From Euborellia annulipes (taxonomy: Eukaryota; Arthropoda; Insecta; Dermaptera; Anisolabididae), in NCBI GenBank assembly GCA_023213315.1, contig JAKCPI010021946.1, forward strand, positions 1 to 64,000: DNA of 64,000 nucleotides, read 5' to 3'. The position numbers and the translations under genes are program-made. This document shows positions 11,428 to 22,479 of the stretch, piece after piece (position 1 is the stretch's first letter; every line of letters begins with the position of its first letter). The notes beneath the pieces are model-generated. The model saw only the letters and a list, made by a program, of their open reading frames with translations, was not told the origin of the DNA and did not search any database.

Positions 11428-11576
11428 GAGAGAGAGACCAATTTGCGGGACCCACTTTTTTGGACTCAGGGGACCTCAAAACATGTATATCCATCAAAAT
11501 CTCGACATCGAATTTTTGACATGATCGCAATACTTTCTCTCTCTATATATTTCATATATAGGCTAAGAGAAAGTAA
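11240..11576 (+). mobile_element. XB element, 5'-truncated plus copy
   Basis: It begins within the interior at AAACTGAAAAAGTACATCAG and keeps the AGTACTAGTACT palindrome, a (CA)n tract at 11386-11427, CATCGAATTTTTGACATGA and the terminal hairpin ending GAGAAAGTAAAA. The left hairpin and X-box are missing. It abuts the preceding foldback. Confidence 0.85.
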
Positions 11577-12179
11577 AAACACTCACAGTCTTGTTAAATA
11601 TTTTAATTTCGTCAAATGAAATCAACGACAGAGAGTAAGTAAATTTCTATAAAAAACTATATATAAAAAAATGCAATAAAATTTGATAGTTAAATTATAG
11701 GAGCATTACAAATAACGTTTCATTTTGTAAATAAGAAATTATATATAATATTTAAGATATTATATACATCGCGTAGGTAAGCCGCGAAACGGAGATTTAT
11801 ATAATTAGATATTACTTCATGTCATTTTTGTTTCCAGTTCAGAAATCACAAAAATTCAAAAGTCAAAAAGTAAAAAGTCGCACGACATCCCACTCTCAAA
11901 CAACTTTTCCTGTCTTTTTTAATCCCTCTTCATTAATAATTTAAAAAAATTAACTGCCCCCACTTGCACATTTTTTATTTAATTTAATTTTTTTTTTTTT
12001 GAATTTTAATTAATATTCATCTTATGAAGAATATTAATGTTATTTAAACTAATGTTATATGTAATCCGTATTAAAAATATTCAATAAAAAATTGTAATTA
12101 AATCATTTTGACTTGGTTAGATTTTTTTTTTTGAAAAAATAATATCAAATTCAAAATCAGCGACCTCAAAAATTCTGAA

Positions 12180-12290
12180 TTTCAGAGAGATTAAATAACG
12201 TTTTCGACTTTTGACAAGGTTTTCGGGATTTGAAACCAGTGTGCGTTGTTCTGAAGATGAGTGACGTATAGTCCCCGAAACGATTTAATC
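12180..12290 (+). repeat. Single-arm hammerhead-like core
   Basis: 12251-12281 reads CTGAAGA, T, GAGTGACGTATAGTCC, CCGAAACG, with no inverted partner arm found nearby. The stem (GAGTGAC / GTATAGTC region) is weak. Confidence 0.45.
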
Positions 12291-12807
12291 TTCTATTTAT
12301 GTTTCCGCCTTCTCATTGTCTCAAATAATTTATTACAAATTCTCTAAGTTAATATTTTTTTTAACGCTCTATCCGGGCACTTTTGGGCAACTTGATATCT
12401 ATTTGCTATTAAATGATTATTGTGTTATTCTTGTAAATAAATCGTTTAAACTTTTAAGAGGAACTATTAAAAAGGAAATTTCTAAAGGAGCAAATTCAAA
12501 GGCTCTTTGAGATGTTATTTCTTGTTTTAAGGATCCTCTCGCTTTCTGTGTGTAAAAATTTATTTTATTTTCTTAGAGAAAAACATTTTTTTTTCTTTTT
12601 TTTTGAAAGGGAGAATTGAAGCAGATATACCCTTTTTTTATTTATGGTTTATTGTAACAGAATTTTTAACATAAAGAATGGATAAATAGCAAGGCGTTCG
12701 AAAAGATTGCATTTATACTTCTATATACTATCTTCTATAATTATTTATAGAGAGGGAATATGAGTTTGTTTGTATATAAGGGCTAAGCTTAGAATTTACC
12801 ATTTTCT

Positions 12808-13315
12808 TCAAGAATTATCAAGAGTTTTTATTATTAGGAAAATTTTTAATTAAAGATCACATTTTTGTATTGATTATTTATTAAAAATATAAATACTGTA
12901 CAACGTTTCGACTATTTATTCTGCAGCCGTTCTGTGCATTTGCTCCAACTCAAGTGAACTAACCGTCATGTCCGTTACGTGCCTTTTTATATACAACGAC
13001 GTCAGCGCCATCCGCAGGCATTCCTGTGAAGTTAGTTTTAAATTTTCCCGCCATTTTTCATTCATTCGCATGAATCTAACTTCACAGGAATGCCTGAAGA
13101 TGGCGCTGAGGTCATTGTATATAAAAAGGCACTTAACGGACATGATGATGTTAGTTCACTTGAGTCGGAGCAAGTGCACAGTACTTGAGAACGGCTTCAG
13201 ATTAAGTAGTCGAAACGTTGTACAGTATTTATATTTTTAATAAATAATCAATACAAAAATGAGGTCTATAATTAAAAATTTTCCTAATAATAATAATTCA
13301 AAACATCAAGAATTT
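12808..13315. repeat. Foldback with hammerhead-like cores, about 0.5 kb
   Basis: The arms are inverted across roughly 230 bases, from AGGAAAATTTTTAATTAAAG on the left to its complement on the right. Outer arms carry the core family (minus at about 12900-12940; plus at 13184-13220 ending GTCGAAACGTTG). The central part has CCTGAAGATGGCGCTGAGG, a second related block. Open frames of 75 and 90 codons on opposite strands are consequences of the inverted repeat. Confidence 0.8.
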
Positions 13316-13483
13316 TTTTTTGAAAAGATGCTTAGAGAAAAAATTTCAGACAAGAAAGAGTAGGACTGATCTCTAAATTTTTAAATAACTTAGAAATTTA
13401 AAATAATTTAGGAAATAAAAATAGTGGGAAAAATTGACCAATGAAATCCGTTCTCAGTCCTAACCAAGCTCTGTAATTGTCAA

Positions 13484-13622
13484 AAAATCTGGTGTGACCT
13501 GGTCACACAGCACACAACTTTCTCTTAACTTCGGTAATCGAAGTTATGTGCTTGTCACACCGGATTTTTGTGAAAATTCAAAAAATCAATTCTTTTTTAG
13601 TTGCTCTTTAAAATGTATATTC
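13484..13622. mobile_element. XB terminal hairpin fragment
   Basis: The left-end XB hairpin (TCTGGTGTGACC ... CACACCGGA around an ACTTTCTCTTA stem) is followed by a minus-oriented interior piece (TTTTTAGTTGCTCTTTAAAA). The junction suggests rearrangement, or priming of the hairpin onto the opposite strand. Confidence 0.75.
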
Positions 13623-13643
13623 TCATTTTTTATGATATATTTT

Positions 13644-13985
13644 AAGTAGGCTAGAATAAAAGGCAAAGCAGCTGTTTTTCATTATTTTATTCAAACCCAC
13701 AGCGACATTTCGGTCGATTATGTGAACATCCTCATAGCTATAGTCCAGCCCTCTGATGTTTCCTGAAATATTTCAATTTTTATAACCATCTATCGACTAT
13801 GACTAGGAACTACCTAATAGGAAGTTATATTAAAAATTGAAATGTCTATTAAAAATTAGAGGATTTTCTTTGACAAACCCTAACCATGAAGATAGTCGCC
13901 TAGCCGACCGAAACGTTGCTCTGGGTTTGATAAAGTAAAGAAAAAAAATAGCTGCTGTGCCTTTTATTCTATCATACTACATATC
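13644..13985. repeat. Foldback with hammerhead-like cores
   Basis: Outer arms share AGAATAAAAGGCAAAGCAGC and its complement. The right core at 13885-13918 reads ATGAAGA, T, AGTCG, loop, CGACC, GAAACGTTG, with AGCTG 37 bases on. The left arm has the minus version CGACCGAAATGTCG. The centre is unrelated AT-rich sequence holding an inner inverted pair around AAAATTGAAAT. Confidence 0.8.
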
Positions 13986-13989
13986 GATT

Positions 13990-14800
13990 CAGCTAAAATA
14001 TATTTTGAATTAGTATAATAAGCCCATAAAGCTTTCCCTATTTGGAGCAACTTCAGTATTTACGAGAAGTGGAGGATGACAGCGAGCCCCCTAAGGCAAG
14101 AATCTCCTCAATCAACGCAAATTTTATATAAACTTAAATAATTATTTGAATATATTAAAGAAAATTGCCGCTTAGTGAACGATTTATTGTCATACAAAAT
14201 TGTTCTATCCCCAAATGGCAGGTCGTAGAACAATTAAATAAATTAATCTTTCTTAAATATAAGGTAGTCAATCGTTCTTTTTTTTTTTTTTTATTTAAAT
14301 AAATAACTTCTTTTTCTAAATTTAAAAAGAAAAAAAAAAGGTGATTTTGGGTTATATAAAAAGCCACACCTTTTTTTTGTCAAGCCCTGTCTCGACCAGT
14401 CATCAAAAACCTGTCATTTATAATTAACGACATTAAATTTATGACCAATTTCGCTCTTCAAGGTGTTTTTCGAGGAATTTTTTTTTTATTATTATAATTA
14501 TATGAGAACTAGTTTGATCAAATTTAAATATCTCGCTCTTTACAACGGCAACAAAACAAATGAACTTCCCCTAGGCATTCTTCTTTTTTTTTTGTAATCA
14601 TTTTGCATCTACTTTTATACACGCAAACAATTGTCTAAATTATTAACTGAAATGATCATAAACGAAATTTACAAAATTTAAATTAAAAAAAAAAGGCATT
14701 CAAGGCTTTGCTCTCTCGTACCCCTCTGGGTATTTAAAAAAATACATTCGACTAAATACATATGAATTAGAGAAAAGTAGATTTATAGCTGAATAAAAGT
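13990..14800. other. AT-rich unannotated stretch
   Basis: Low-complexity AT-rich DNA with T- and A-runs (14278, 14330, 14470, 14585). No gene seen. Confidence 0.5.
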
Positions 14801-14807
14801 TGTTGAT

Positions 14808-15182
14808 GAGTAGTAGGATGAAGAAAGAAAAGCAGCTAGTATTTATTTCATTTATTTAATACCCATTAGGCTGACGTTTCGGTCTCGGTCGAGACCGGAA
14901 CGTCAGCCATCTTCAATTTTATAATTGAGTCTATGATATTTATCTCATATTGACAGCCCATAAGGTATATATATATTTTTATATCTTTTGTATTTTATAT
15001 TATTAGTCATGAATTATTAATGGTTTGAAAGAAAATTGTAATTTTAAAATTTATCCTCATCCTTGCTATGTTGTAGCTCTGAAGATGGTCTCGACCGAGA
15101 CCGAAACGTCAGCCTAATGGGTATTAAATAAATGAAATAAATACTAGCTGCTTTTCTTTCTTCAACCTACTACTCATCAATG
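14808..15182. repeat. Foldback with well-preserved hammerhead-like core
   Basis: Arms of about 95 bases contain AAGCAGCTAGTATTTATTTC and its complement. The plus core at 15079-15110 reads CTGAAGA, T, GGTCTCG, AC, CGAGACC, GAAACGTC, the strongest stem in the set. AGCTG lies 39 bases downstream. The left arm carries a scrambled copy with two GACGT/ACGTC blocks (14874-14920). Confidence 0.85.
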
Positions 15183-15225
15183 TATTATATTTCTTAAGAC
15201 AATATCTATTTTGTATGTTAATAAT

Positions 15226-15426
15226 TAGGGTCCGACCGAAACGAGATTTTCAGCCAAAACCGAAACCGAATATTCGGCCTCTACCTTAGTTTCGGCCGAA
15301 ACCGAAACTTGTATTTCCTATAAAAATTTTAATTTTCAGACTCAGGTTTCGGCCGGCCGAAAGTTTCGGCTACTTTTTGGCCGAAACCGAAATAGACCTA
15401 AACCCCGAATATTCGGTCGGTTCCTA
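15226..15426. mobile_element. hAT-type MITE built of GGCCGAAACC palindromes
   Basis: It begins TAGGGTCCGACCGAAAC and ends ATTCGGTCGGTTCCTA, and is flanked by a perfect 8-base duplication TTAATAAT (15218-15225 and 15427-15434). The 201-bp interior is mostly repeats of TTTCGGCCGAAACCGAAA. Termini and duplication length fit hAT. A truncated relative starts at 38460. Confidence 0.85.
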
Positions 15427-15450
15427 TTAATAATAATTTATATATTATGC

Positions 15451-15565
15451 TCTTGAAGGGCTGATGATAACATTGTTGATCAAAACCGAAACGTTCCTGA
15501 ATAAAGAGTGTTAACAAAATAGATGCTTTTTATTTATTAATGGCTGCATCCTCTTCATATCATTA
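15451..15565 (+). repeat. Single-arm hammerhead-like element
   Basis: 15461-15496 reads CTGATGA, then TAACATTGTTGATCAAAAC, then CGAAACGTTCC. GAATAAAG follows, and GGCTGC lies about 50 bases beyond the core, as in the foldback arms. The left part was probably lost. Confidence 0.6.
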
Positions 15566-15584
15566 ATCTAATTATATAACAGCC

Positions 15585-15765
15585 ACAATACTTTGTATAA
15601 TAAATAGAAAGTATCTGATGAGGAGGTTAAGGCAGTCAAAAGCAATATTATAAAAAAAATTGCTTTATTTAAGTTCTCCCTAAGCAGGAAGCATCGGCCG
15701 AAACGTCGATAAAACAATTTTTTTATATTATTTTTGGCTGCCTTAATCTTCTTATCAACAAGGAT
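15585..15765. repeat. Foldback, partial, with GGCCGAAACGTCG
   Basis: AAGGCAGTCAAAAGCAATA near 15630 is inverted as the segment ending TTTTTGGCTGCCTTAA near 15745. The CTGAWGA half of the core is decayed, but CGGCCGAAACGTCG and GGCTG 33 bases later remain. Confidence 0.6.
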
Positions 15766-15862
15766 ATATATATTCAGCCACTATTCCTGCAACTGATCAT
15801 TGATTTATCAATTTTTTTTTGAAAGTTTTAGGTGTAGACCAGTATATACCAGGTAATTAAAT

Positions 15863-16152
15863 TAATTATAAAAGTCAGTAGTTTTTTTCTTGGTCAATTC
15901 ACAGATGGTAATTGAGGATATAAATAAAACCAATTTTTTTAAAATTAGTTTTATATTTCAGAGCATCATTGACTCTGAAGACGGCAGTGCATTGTGCCGA
16001 AACAAGTGGAAACTTGCGCAAACTTGTCAGCCAGATGTCCAAAATGATGCTCTGAAATATAAAACTAATTTTTAAAAAATTCGTTTTATTTATATCATCA
16101 ATTACCATCTGTGAATTGACCAAGAAAAAAACTACTGACTTTTATAATTAAT
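15863..16152. repeat. Foldback with hammerhead-like core
   Basis: Arms of about 110 bases (AGTCAGTAGTTTTTTTCTTG and complement) are nearly identical. The core at 15975-16006 lies in the spacer: CTGAAGA, C, GGCA, GTGCATTG, TGCC, GAAACAAG. The paired frames of 61 and 74 codons here are artefacts of the inverted repeat. Confidence 0.85.
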
Positions 16153-16439
16153 TTAATTTTTTTTTTTATCATACAATTTAAAAAAATTTAGAGCCCTAAT
16201 GACACTTTCCCTGAAACTGAAAACTGCTGCTAGTTGATTTAATAAAATCTGAACTAAAAATTAAAAAAAAATATTTTTAACTATAAAATTTAATTTGTTA
16301 AGAATATAGAAATCTTCTTTATTAATTCTCATTAAAAAAAATTTGGTGTGGATCTTACAATGTTAGTATCGATAAATTGATTTTGAAATTTCTCACTTTC
16401 GTAGTTAAATGTGTGTGATGTGTAGGCATAAAAGGGGTA

Positions 16440-16745
16440 GATTTCTAATAATTATTAATGATAATGTCGTCACAGTCTATGAAAGAATCCGTTTATGGCC
16501 TACCAACTCAAGTATTTTACAAGAGTATAGTGAACGTTGGTGGGACGAGGGTGAATTTTTTTCCCATCTACGAACCAGATAAGCCCCGGGGAGGCTCTGT
16601 CTCGTCGCTCGATACTCTCGCTTTCGTAGCAGCGAATGCGCCCTGATTTCCGACCTCCTCTCTCACTCTCTCTCTCTCTCTCCATCGCATCCCCAGGCTG
16701 GCCAACATCCCTCTAAGGATCCGCGGATGCCTTCATATTTCATCG
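16440..16745. other. Unique GC-balanced island; possible exon or regulatory element
   Basis: Single-copy and even in composition, with open frames on both strands: plus 16458-16646 (62 codons, including NVGGTRVNFFPIYEPDKP) and minus 16500-16685. Neither matches a family I recognise and no splice context is convincing. A (CT)n tract follows at 16656-16682. This is the best place in the window to test for an exon. Confidence 0.3.
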
Positions 16746-17139
16746 CCAAACCGCCAAAACAAACAGATAAATTATGCCCCCTTTTCTTATGCAACCAGGA
16801 TAAAATTCACAGACCGGCAACAACAAATACTCTATGATACAACCCCTAAAAAGTCCTAGGACAATATACAGTAAATACAATTTCAAAAAAATCTGGTGTG
16901 ATTTAAGTCTCTGATTAAATCATAATGTTTCAACTAGAGTCAACGGCTACCAGTTTAAAATTAAAAAAAATTAAATTGTATGCTGTATTATGACTCTAAT
17001 CCTAAAATTAAAAAGAGAAAGTAAAAATCTGGTGTGACTGGTCGCACTAGATTTTTTCATATATTAATATTTAGTTTCCGACAGTATGGTACATTTGAAT
17101 TTAAGATGTACAATTTATAGACATTGGAAAATATTTAAA

Positions 17140-17363
17140 GGGCCGGGGGGCCTGGCAACGGAGAAGAGCTACTGTCATCACAATCGTTGCAGTTAAACAA
17201 TGCCAAACGCGGCGAAAGCTCGGGATTGATGACCCCGAGCAATCAGCGTGTGGAACGTCTTCCGGTGGCCAGCTGTACTATGTATTTTTAAAAATATATT
17301 AATAAATATACACCCCTAAATGACCTCTGTAGCCGAAAAGGGTTTTTTAATCTAATAAAAAGA
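17140..17363 (+). repeat. 5S-rRNA-derived SINE (SINE-C), with target duplication
   Basis: It contains GTTAAACAATG, CGCGGCGAAAGCTCGGGATT and GATGACC, then GCGTGTGG. These line up with the 5S rRNA internal promoter region (GTTAAGCAA, CGCGGTTAGTACTTGGATG, GGTGACC, CGCGTGT). The tail is TGTAGCCGAAAAGGG. Flanks AAAATATTTAAA (17128-17139) and AAAAGATTTAAA (17364-17375) match 11 of 12 and look like the target duplication made on insertion into XB. Confidence 0.7.
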
Positions 17364-17379
17364 AAAAGATTTAAATTCT

Positions 17380-17393
17380 GTTACCATGGCAAC
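17380..17393. promoter_or_regulatory. RFX X-box palindrome in XB
   Basis: GTTACCATGGCAAC matches the known RFX-factor X-box consensus GTNRCC-RGYAAC in both half-sites with no spacer. Confidence 0.7.
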
Positions 17394-18428
17394 CATTTCT
17401 CCTACTTTCCTATGAAGTACAAGAGTAAAGTAATTGTCAAAAGATTTCAAGGGCAAAATGAGAATATACATTTAAAAGAGCATCTAAAAAATAATTGATT
17501 TTTGAATTTTAATCAAAATCGTGGGAGCGAATTTTGAGAAAATCGAAAAAAACTGAAAAAGTACATTAGTAAAGTACAAGTACTTTTTGGCCGATTTTGA
17601 TTAAAAGCTTATTTTCACGGCCGTAGGAGGGTGCCTAACTTAAATATAAAATTTCAACTTCCTCACTCAATTCCTTCATGCTTTAAATTGAACACACACA
17701 GACCACACAAACAGACAGACCATGTCGCGAAAACCACTTTTTTGGATTCAAGGAACCTCAAAACGTGTATATCCATCAAAATCTCGACATCGAATTTTTG
17801 ACATGAATCCAATACTTTCTCTCTAAGCTTATATATATATTAACATATATATACGGGGGGAAAAAGGGGGGGAAACAACGGGGGGAAAAATAAGTAAGAG
17901 AAAGTAGAAAAATCAAATTACTATTAATGTAAAATTCTCTTGACCAAATAAATTTGAAAGGGAAATAAAGTAAGAATATAAATTGCCAACGTCATAACGA
18001 GTTATCGTCTTATATTTCCATATAAATACAAGGTCAAACATTATTTTTATTGTTGAGAAGAAAAAAAAAAAAAAAAATTACGAGAGGAAAAAGAAGACTT
18101 CTTTTGCTACATGAAAAGAAGAAATAAAATTTTTTTTTTTAACTTTGTGATATAAAACTTTTTTTATGCGAAGAAGAATGAAGGGACCGTCAGCCCGCAT
18201 GTTTTACTCTGATGAATATTTATAAAGAATAGAGATTTTCTGTTTCTATTTCAAATTTTATTTGTCATAGAGTTATTTTTGGAATAGTAGAGAGGTGAAT
18301 TAAGGTAAGGAAAGGAAGATAAAATTTTGAACCAATTTAGGCAGAGGGTAGTTTCTCAGATTGATTGAAAAATTTTCATTATAACCTTATTTTCTATTTG
18401 AAACCGAAATAATCGAAAAATTAAATAA

Positions 18429-18456
18429 ATATCTGGTGTGACTGGTCGCACAGAAC
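18429..18456 (+). mobile_element. XB left-end scrap
   Basis: TCTGGTGTGACTGGTCGCAC only; the remaining element is absent. Confidence 0.7.
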
Positions 18457-18596
18457 AGTTTCAAGTAAATTTTATTTGATAGAAGGAATTTGAAAAATTT
18501 TATTTTATCAATTTCAAACCAGGCTCTAATGAACAGTGACGTCATTTCAGTTTTTGCTTGCGTAGGGTGGGGAAAGTATGCCCAAAAATCAAGTAA

Positions 18597-19135
18597 TTCA
18601 AAAATTTGTCAAGAGATGTCAGAATGGTAGCTAATAATATTTAATGCATTTGGTTGATCTTTTAACAATAAATACTTTCTAAATGTTATTATATATTATG
18701 TATCTTTTATAAAAGCATAAAAATATATAAATATAGGCCAGATATAGGCTAATACTATAGTCGTTAGAAGCCTGACATCTATTGCAAGAATGCTGAACTA
18801 ATTTGACAGTTGATTTTTAAATAAATCATCTAAGCTTATTTTAAAAATTTCTTAATTAATATGTGATTAATAATAACAATAAATTCATTTTTAAATTTAA
18901 AAAAATTAAAGATTATTGGGACAGATTGTTTTTTTGTATTTGCTTGATAACAAAAAAATTAATTACGATAATTTTTTAATAAGTCATTAAAAAAATTATA
19001 GCTCGATGTCCCAATAATCTCTTATGAATTTAATTCATTTAAAAAAAACCGCATTGAAAAATTCCTTATAATAGTCTAGTTTTTTTTTTAAGTACGTTTA
19101 GACGTCGCTCCTGAACCCCTCTTAAAGTCCGAACA
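18597..19135 (+). repeat. Dispersed repeat L, copy 1
   Basis: It aligns in direct orientation along about 530 bases with 53372-53895. Shared blocks include GCATAAAAATATATAAATAT, TTGTATTTGCTTG, TTTTTTAATAAGTCATTAAA and CCGCATTGAAAAATTCCTTA, ending at a T-run and CGTTTAGACG. No coding frame is shared. An inner inverted pair (GATTATTGGGACA / TGTCCCAATAATC) is seen here only. Class unknown. Confidence 0.75.
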
Positions 19136-19315
19136 ACCTTAAGTTTTGGGAAAAATTTGCTCTGGATCATTTTATAAAATTACTTTATTCCTATTTATAT
19201 CAAACGAGAAAAAGACTGTTTTTAATCTTTAATAAATATGCATCTAATGTTTTATTCATTAAAAAAAAAAAATTATCGGTTAATTACAAGCGATGAAAGC
19301 GTGTAAATTCATAAA

Positions 19316-19337
19316 CGATGTTTCGGTCTTCATCAAG
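19316..19337 (-). repeat. Degenerate hammerhead-like core
   Basis: The minus strand reads CTTGATGAAGACCGAAACAT. Both conserved halves are recognisable but stem II is essentially missing. Confidence 0.35.
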
Positions 19338-19469
19338 CATTTTTTTTTTTTTTAATTTTAATAAACCAATTTAAATTATATAGTAAAACTCGTTAAAACA
19401 CACACGTATATATTCCCACCTTATAATTACGGATATTTTTTTTTTTTTTAAGTAATTATTTGGTAAAAT

Positions 19470-19795
19470 TTCAAGGTAACGGGTAAGATCTATCGATGGT
19501 GGCGGGAAGAGGGGGGTCTTTGATTAATGGCCTCCCGGTTCATGTAATTAACGTGGTCTCGGGGAAGTCGGAGTGCAGATCAAACAAGGAGTTGAAGAAA
19601 ATGAGTAGGAGTTGCTCCCTCCCATCCACCCATTGGGATCTCCCTTGTTTACTCTATTCGATTCCAGTGCAATTAAACGCCTTTAATAGGCTCCCCTCCC
19701 CTCTCTTTCTCTTTCAATGGACCAAATACTCTTTCTCTTTTCCTCTTTTTGTTCAAGTGTAACCCTTCTTCTCTCGGTGACTAACCCTCTCTACT
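19470..19795. other. Unique GC-balanced island, possible exon or regulatory element
   Basis: Single-copy. It holds TCTATCGATGG, GTAATTAACGTGG and CTTTAATAGGC, followed by a pyrimidine-rich tract. An 88-codon plus frame (19496-19762) crosses it and contains SGKSECRSNKELKKMSRS; no family recognised, and its first codon is GTG-like rather than a good eukaryotic start. Confidence 0.3.
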
Positions 19796-20384
19796 CTCTT
19801 TCTCACGTTTGTTTGATATGGAAATTAAATCCCTATAAAAGTGAAATGTATTAGTATAGATACCGTATTTCCAATAAAAGTATTCTAGGATTAATTTGAC
19901 TGTTTTTGAATTTTGTAGAAAAAAAATCGATAGAATTACTTCATTTGGCGTGCAGTCGGCGCCACAAGTGCCTGATGTGCTCAAGAGTGGAGCTTAGTCA
20001 ACCAAATCAATATTTTTAAATTAAATAATGGGAAAAGCTAATTTTAAAACAACACTAAGCATTTTGGTTGCCTAAGATCAAGGCTCCAAACTCGAACACA
20101 TCAGGGACATGTGGCTCGTCTACACTAACCTAAGAAGAATACAACAAAAATTGTTGAACATTATGATGAAAAATAAAAAAGACGGTACTAAAATTTATTT
20201 AGAAAATTAAATAATTTTTTTGTCAGACATTAATAGGTAATATTTCAAGAGAAATTAGGATGAAAAGTTAGGCGAAAATAGCGATTTTCTATTTTATCTT
20301 TTGGATAAGGATGTAACTGGTAGATAAATAAAAATCTGGAGATGGTATTTTTTAATGCAACTGAAGGGGATTTTCTCCTCCCGC

Positions 20385-20505
20385 GGCATGGTCCTGAAGA
20401 AATTGAAATTAATTACAATTTCTTATGACAAAATTGAGAGCAAATTTATTTCTAAACTCCGCATGGTCCTGAAGAAGGAGTCGTTTGAACTCCGATACGT
20501 ATACG
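20385..20505 (+). repeat. Direct pair CATGGTCCTGAAGAA, second with hammerhead-like core
   Basis: GCATGGTCCTGAAGAA occurs at 20386 and 20461. The second continues as A, GGAGT, loop, ACTCC, GATACG (20469-20501), a hammerhead-like core with GATA in place of GAAA. Confidence 0.5.
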
Positions 20506-20974
20506 TACATCTTTCTCAATAATATCCACCAGGCAGTACCCTATCTTCATCTATTCTATCTTTTGTAAACTTTTAGTTATTCATAATAGAAAATTAATAT
20601 CCATACAAAAAGCGTAAGAAGTTATTACTAATCAAATTGGAGGTTCACTGTGTTCAAAAAATAAATAACCCGTAATGAAAATTCACCCAGTAATAGAATG
20701 AAAATTCAAAAATAATAATAATTTATAATCATATATTGTATACGTCACTGTGAAAGACCAATCGATCTTTGGGGATTGTTCGAAATTCACTTACAAGGGG
20801 AGTGCACGGCCTTCCCCTCACCGATTTGAACGAAAAATTTTTTATGTGTAGTACAATACTTAATGAAAAACAAATTCTGTTAAAGCGAGAGAATACGCTT
20901 CTTATCCTTTCAACTAAAAAAAAAAATGGTAAAGATTTGCTAGCATGTTTTAAGCCGTTGCTAGTAATAACAAT

Positions 20975-21052
20975 TCGAAAAGCCTCGGTGGCTAGATTGG
21001 TAGCGTTCATATTTTGTAAACCCGAGATCTAGAGTTTGAATCTCGCGTGGGA
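20975..21052 (+). repeat. tRNA-like sequence (SINE head or tRNA pseudogene)
   Basis: GCCTCGGTGGCTAGATTGG resembles an A box and AGAGTTTGAATCTCG a B box at about the right spacing. The 3' end GCGTGGGAAAC cannot pair with the GCCTCGG acceptor, so it is not a working tRNA gene. SINE-C tail-like GCGTGTGGAACGTC follows at 21151. Confidence 0.5.
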
Positions 21053-21119
21053 AACTATTTTTTGGTTTCAGGAATATTTTTTAATATAAGGAAATATTAA
21101 GTTATTAAGCAAAACGTTT

Positions 21120-21185
21120 TAATTTCGGTTGAGTGCCCCCGAAAAACAAGCGTGTGGAACGTCCCTCCTATAGCCATCGATATTA
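21120..21185 (+). repeat. SINE-C tail fragment
   Basis: GCGTGTGGAACGTCCCTCC matches the 3' half of the 5S-derived SINE at 17140-17363. Confidence 0.5.
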
Positions 21186-21189
21186 ATTA

Positions 21190-22475
21190 TATATTGTACA
21201 ATGAAAACTTAAAGAGTTCGAGAAAGGGAGTTAAAAAAAGGCGACTATATGATCCCTGGAGTCCTACCATGCTATCTCGTATGCTTTTAAACAAGTGTTC
21301 ATTGGTTTGAATGGAAAGAAAGGACAACGATAAAGAAGTTTCGTATATTTAAAATGCTCTGTTCAAAGGCAGGGAGATGGGGGAACCGCTAGTGCTCAGA
21401 GAATATAAAAAATCAGAGGGACTGGTAAACCTAGAAAAATTCAAGGCATATAATAAAAGATTTTAAAACTAAATTTTTTATTTGATACTTTTTTTGGAGA
21501 AAATTGAATACTTCATTTATGAGATGCGCTATTTATAATATTAAAATATTTCCACAGATGCCATTTTGGATTTGAAATTTTTTTTTTATACGCTTAGAGG
21601 AAGGAGGGGATGAGGAGCCATAAAATTTTTTCCCAGGTGCCAAGTTATATTGCTGCGGCTTTGCTCATTAAAATTTGCGTGTCTTTTATTTATTTATTTT
21701 ATTTTTCACTTTAAGAATTAACTTTTTCTACTCTTTTAAATTATTTTATTCTATTGCAAAAAAAAAAAGTTTTATAAATTTTTCATAGATTCTTTTTTTT
21801 CTCTCTCTTTAAAGAAATAGGAAAATTGTCTCTAACAAAACAATTTTTCTTTGTGTTAAAAGTCAATAATACCATAACGTTGTTGGTTTTATTTGCTTTA
21901 TTCTTTTTCTCCATTTCGTAAATAGAGAAGAAAAAAAAATCTTGAATTTCTTCAAAAGAAGCCTTCTAAATATAGTATAAACTTTTCCTTTTCACAAGTG
22001 ACCTAAAAAAAAAAATTTTATTTTTATTTCTTTGGAAATTTTAGAACAATATTCTATTGGATTATTGATATTTTAAGGGTGAGATAAATTCAAGGCGATA
22101 TTTTATTTTTTGCTCACCCCTCCGAAAGAAATGCCGTCAGAAAATCATATCGAGATCTGATTGTATAATTTAATAAAAACACAAAGCTAGATTTTTATTT
22201 TACTAAATACAGGGCTGTCGGTATTTTTAAAGAAGAGTAACCAATTAGACGACGCGTATTCTGGAGTCGTGTCTCCAATTCTTTAGTAAAAAAAAAAATC
22301 AAATTTTTAATAAACAGCGAGCGGAGAGAGATAATAAAAAAATTATAACAAAAATAAGACTAAATCGAATTTATATTAAGAATCACTTGAAAAAAAAGCT
22401 CTAAAGAACAGAATTTAATTAAAGTACTTCAGAATTACGGCAAAAATTAATCTGTTTATGGAGAAAAAATTAAAT
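21190..22475. other. AT-rich unannotated stretch
   Basis: No gene or repeat end found. A patch near 22200-22290 (GACGACGCGTATTCTGGAGTC) is less AT-rich. Confidence 0.45.
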
Positions 22476-22479
22476 TCTG

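Larger units (their letters stand above)
17025..17904 (+). mobile_element. XB element with inserted 5S-SINE
   Basis: The left hairpin is decayed (ATCTGGTGTGACTGGTCGCA... at 17027). The right terminus is an expanded TATA/G-rich hairpin ending TAAGAGAAAGTA. A SINE-C copy interrupts it at 17140-17363. The X-box GTTACCATGGCAAC is intact at 17380-17393. Internal CAGACAGACC and the AGTACAAGTACT block are present. Another XB scrap starts at 16887. Confidence 0.85.

Noticed and set aside
12916..13240. Overlapping frames of 75 and 90 codons with near-identical starts on opposite strands
   Set aside because: Both are mirror products of the foldback arms at 12808-13315.
15890..16123. Opposed frames both starting MVNSQMVI
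   Set aside because: Artefact of the inverted repeat at 15863-16152.
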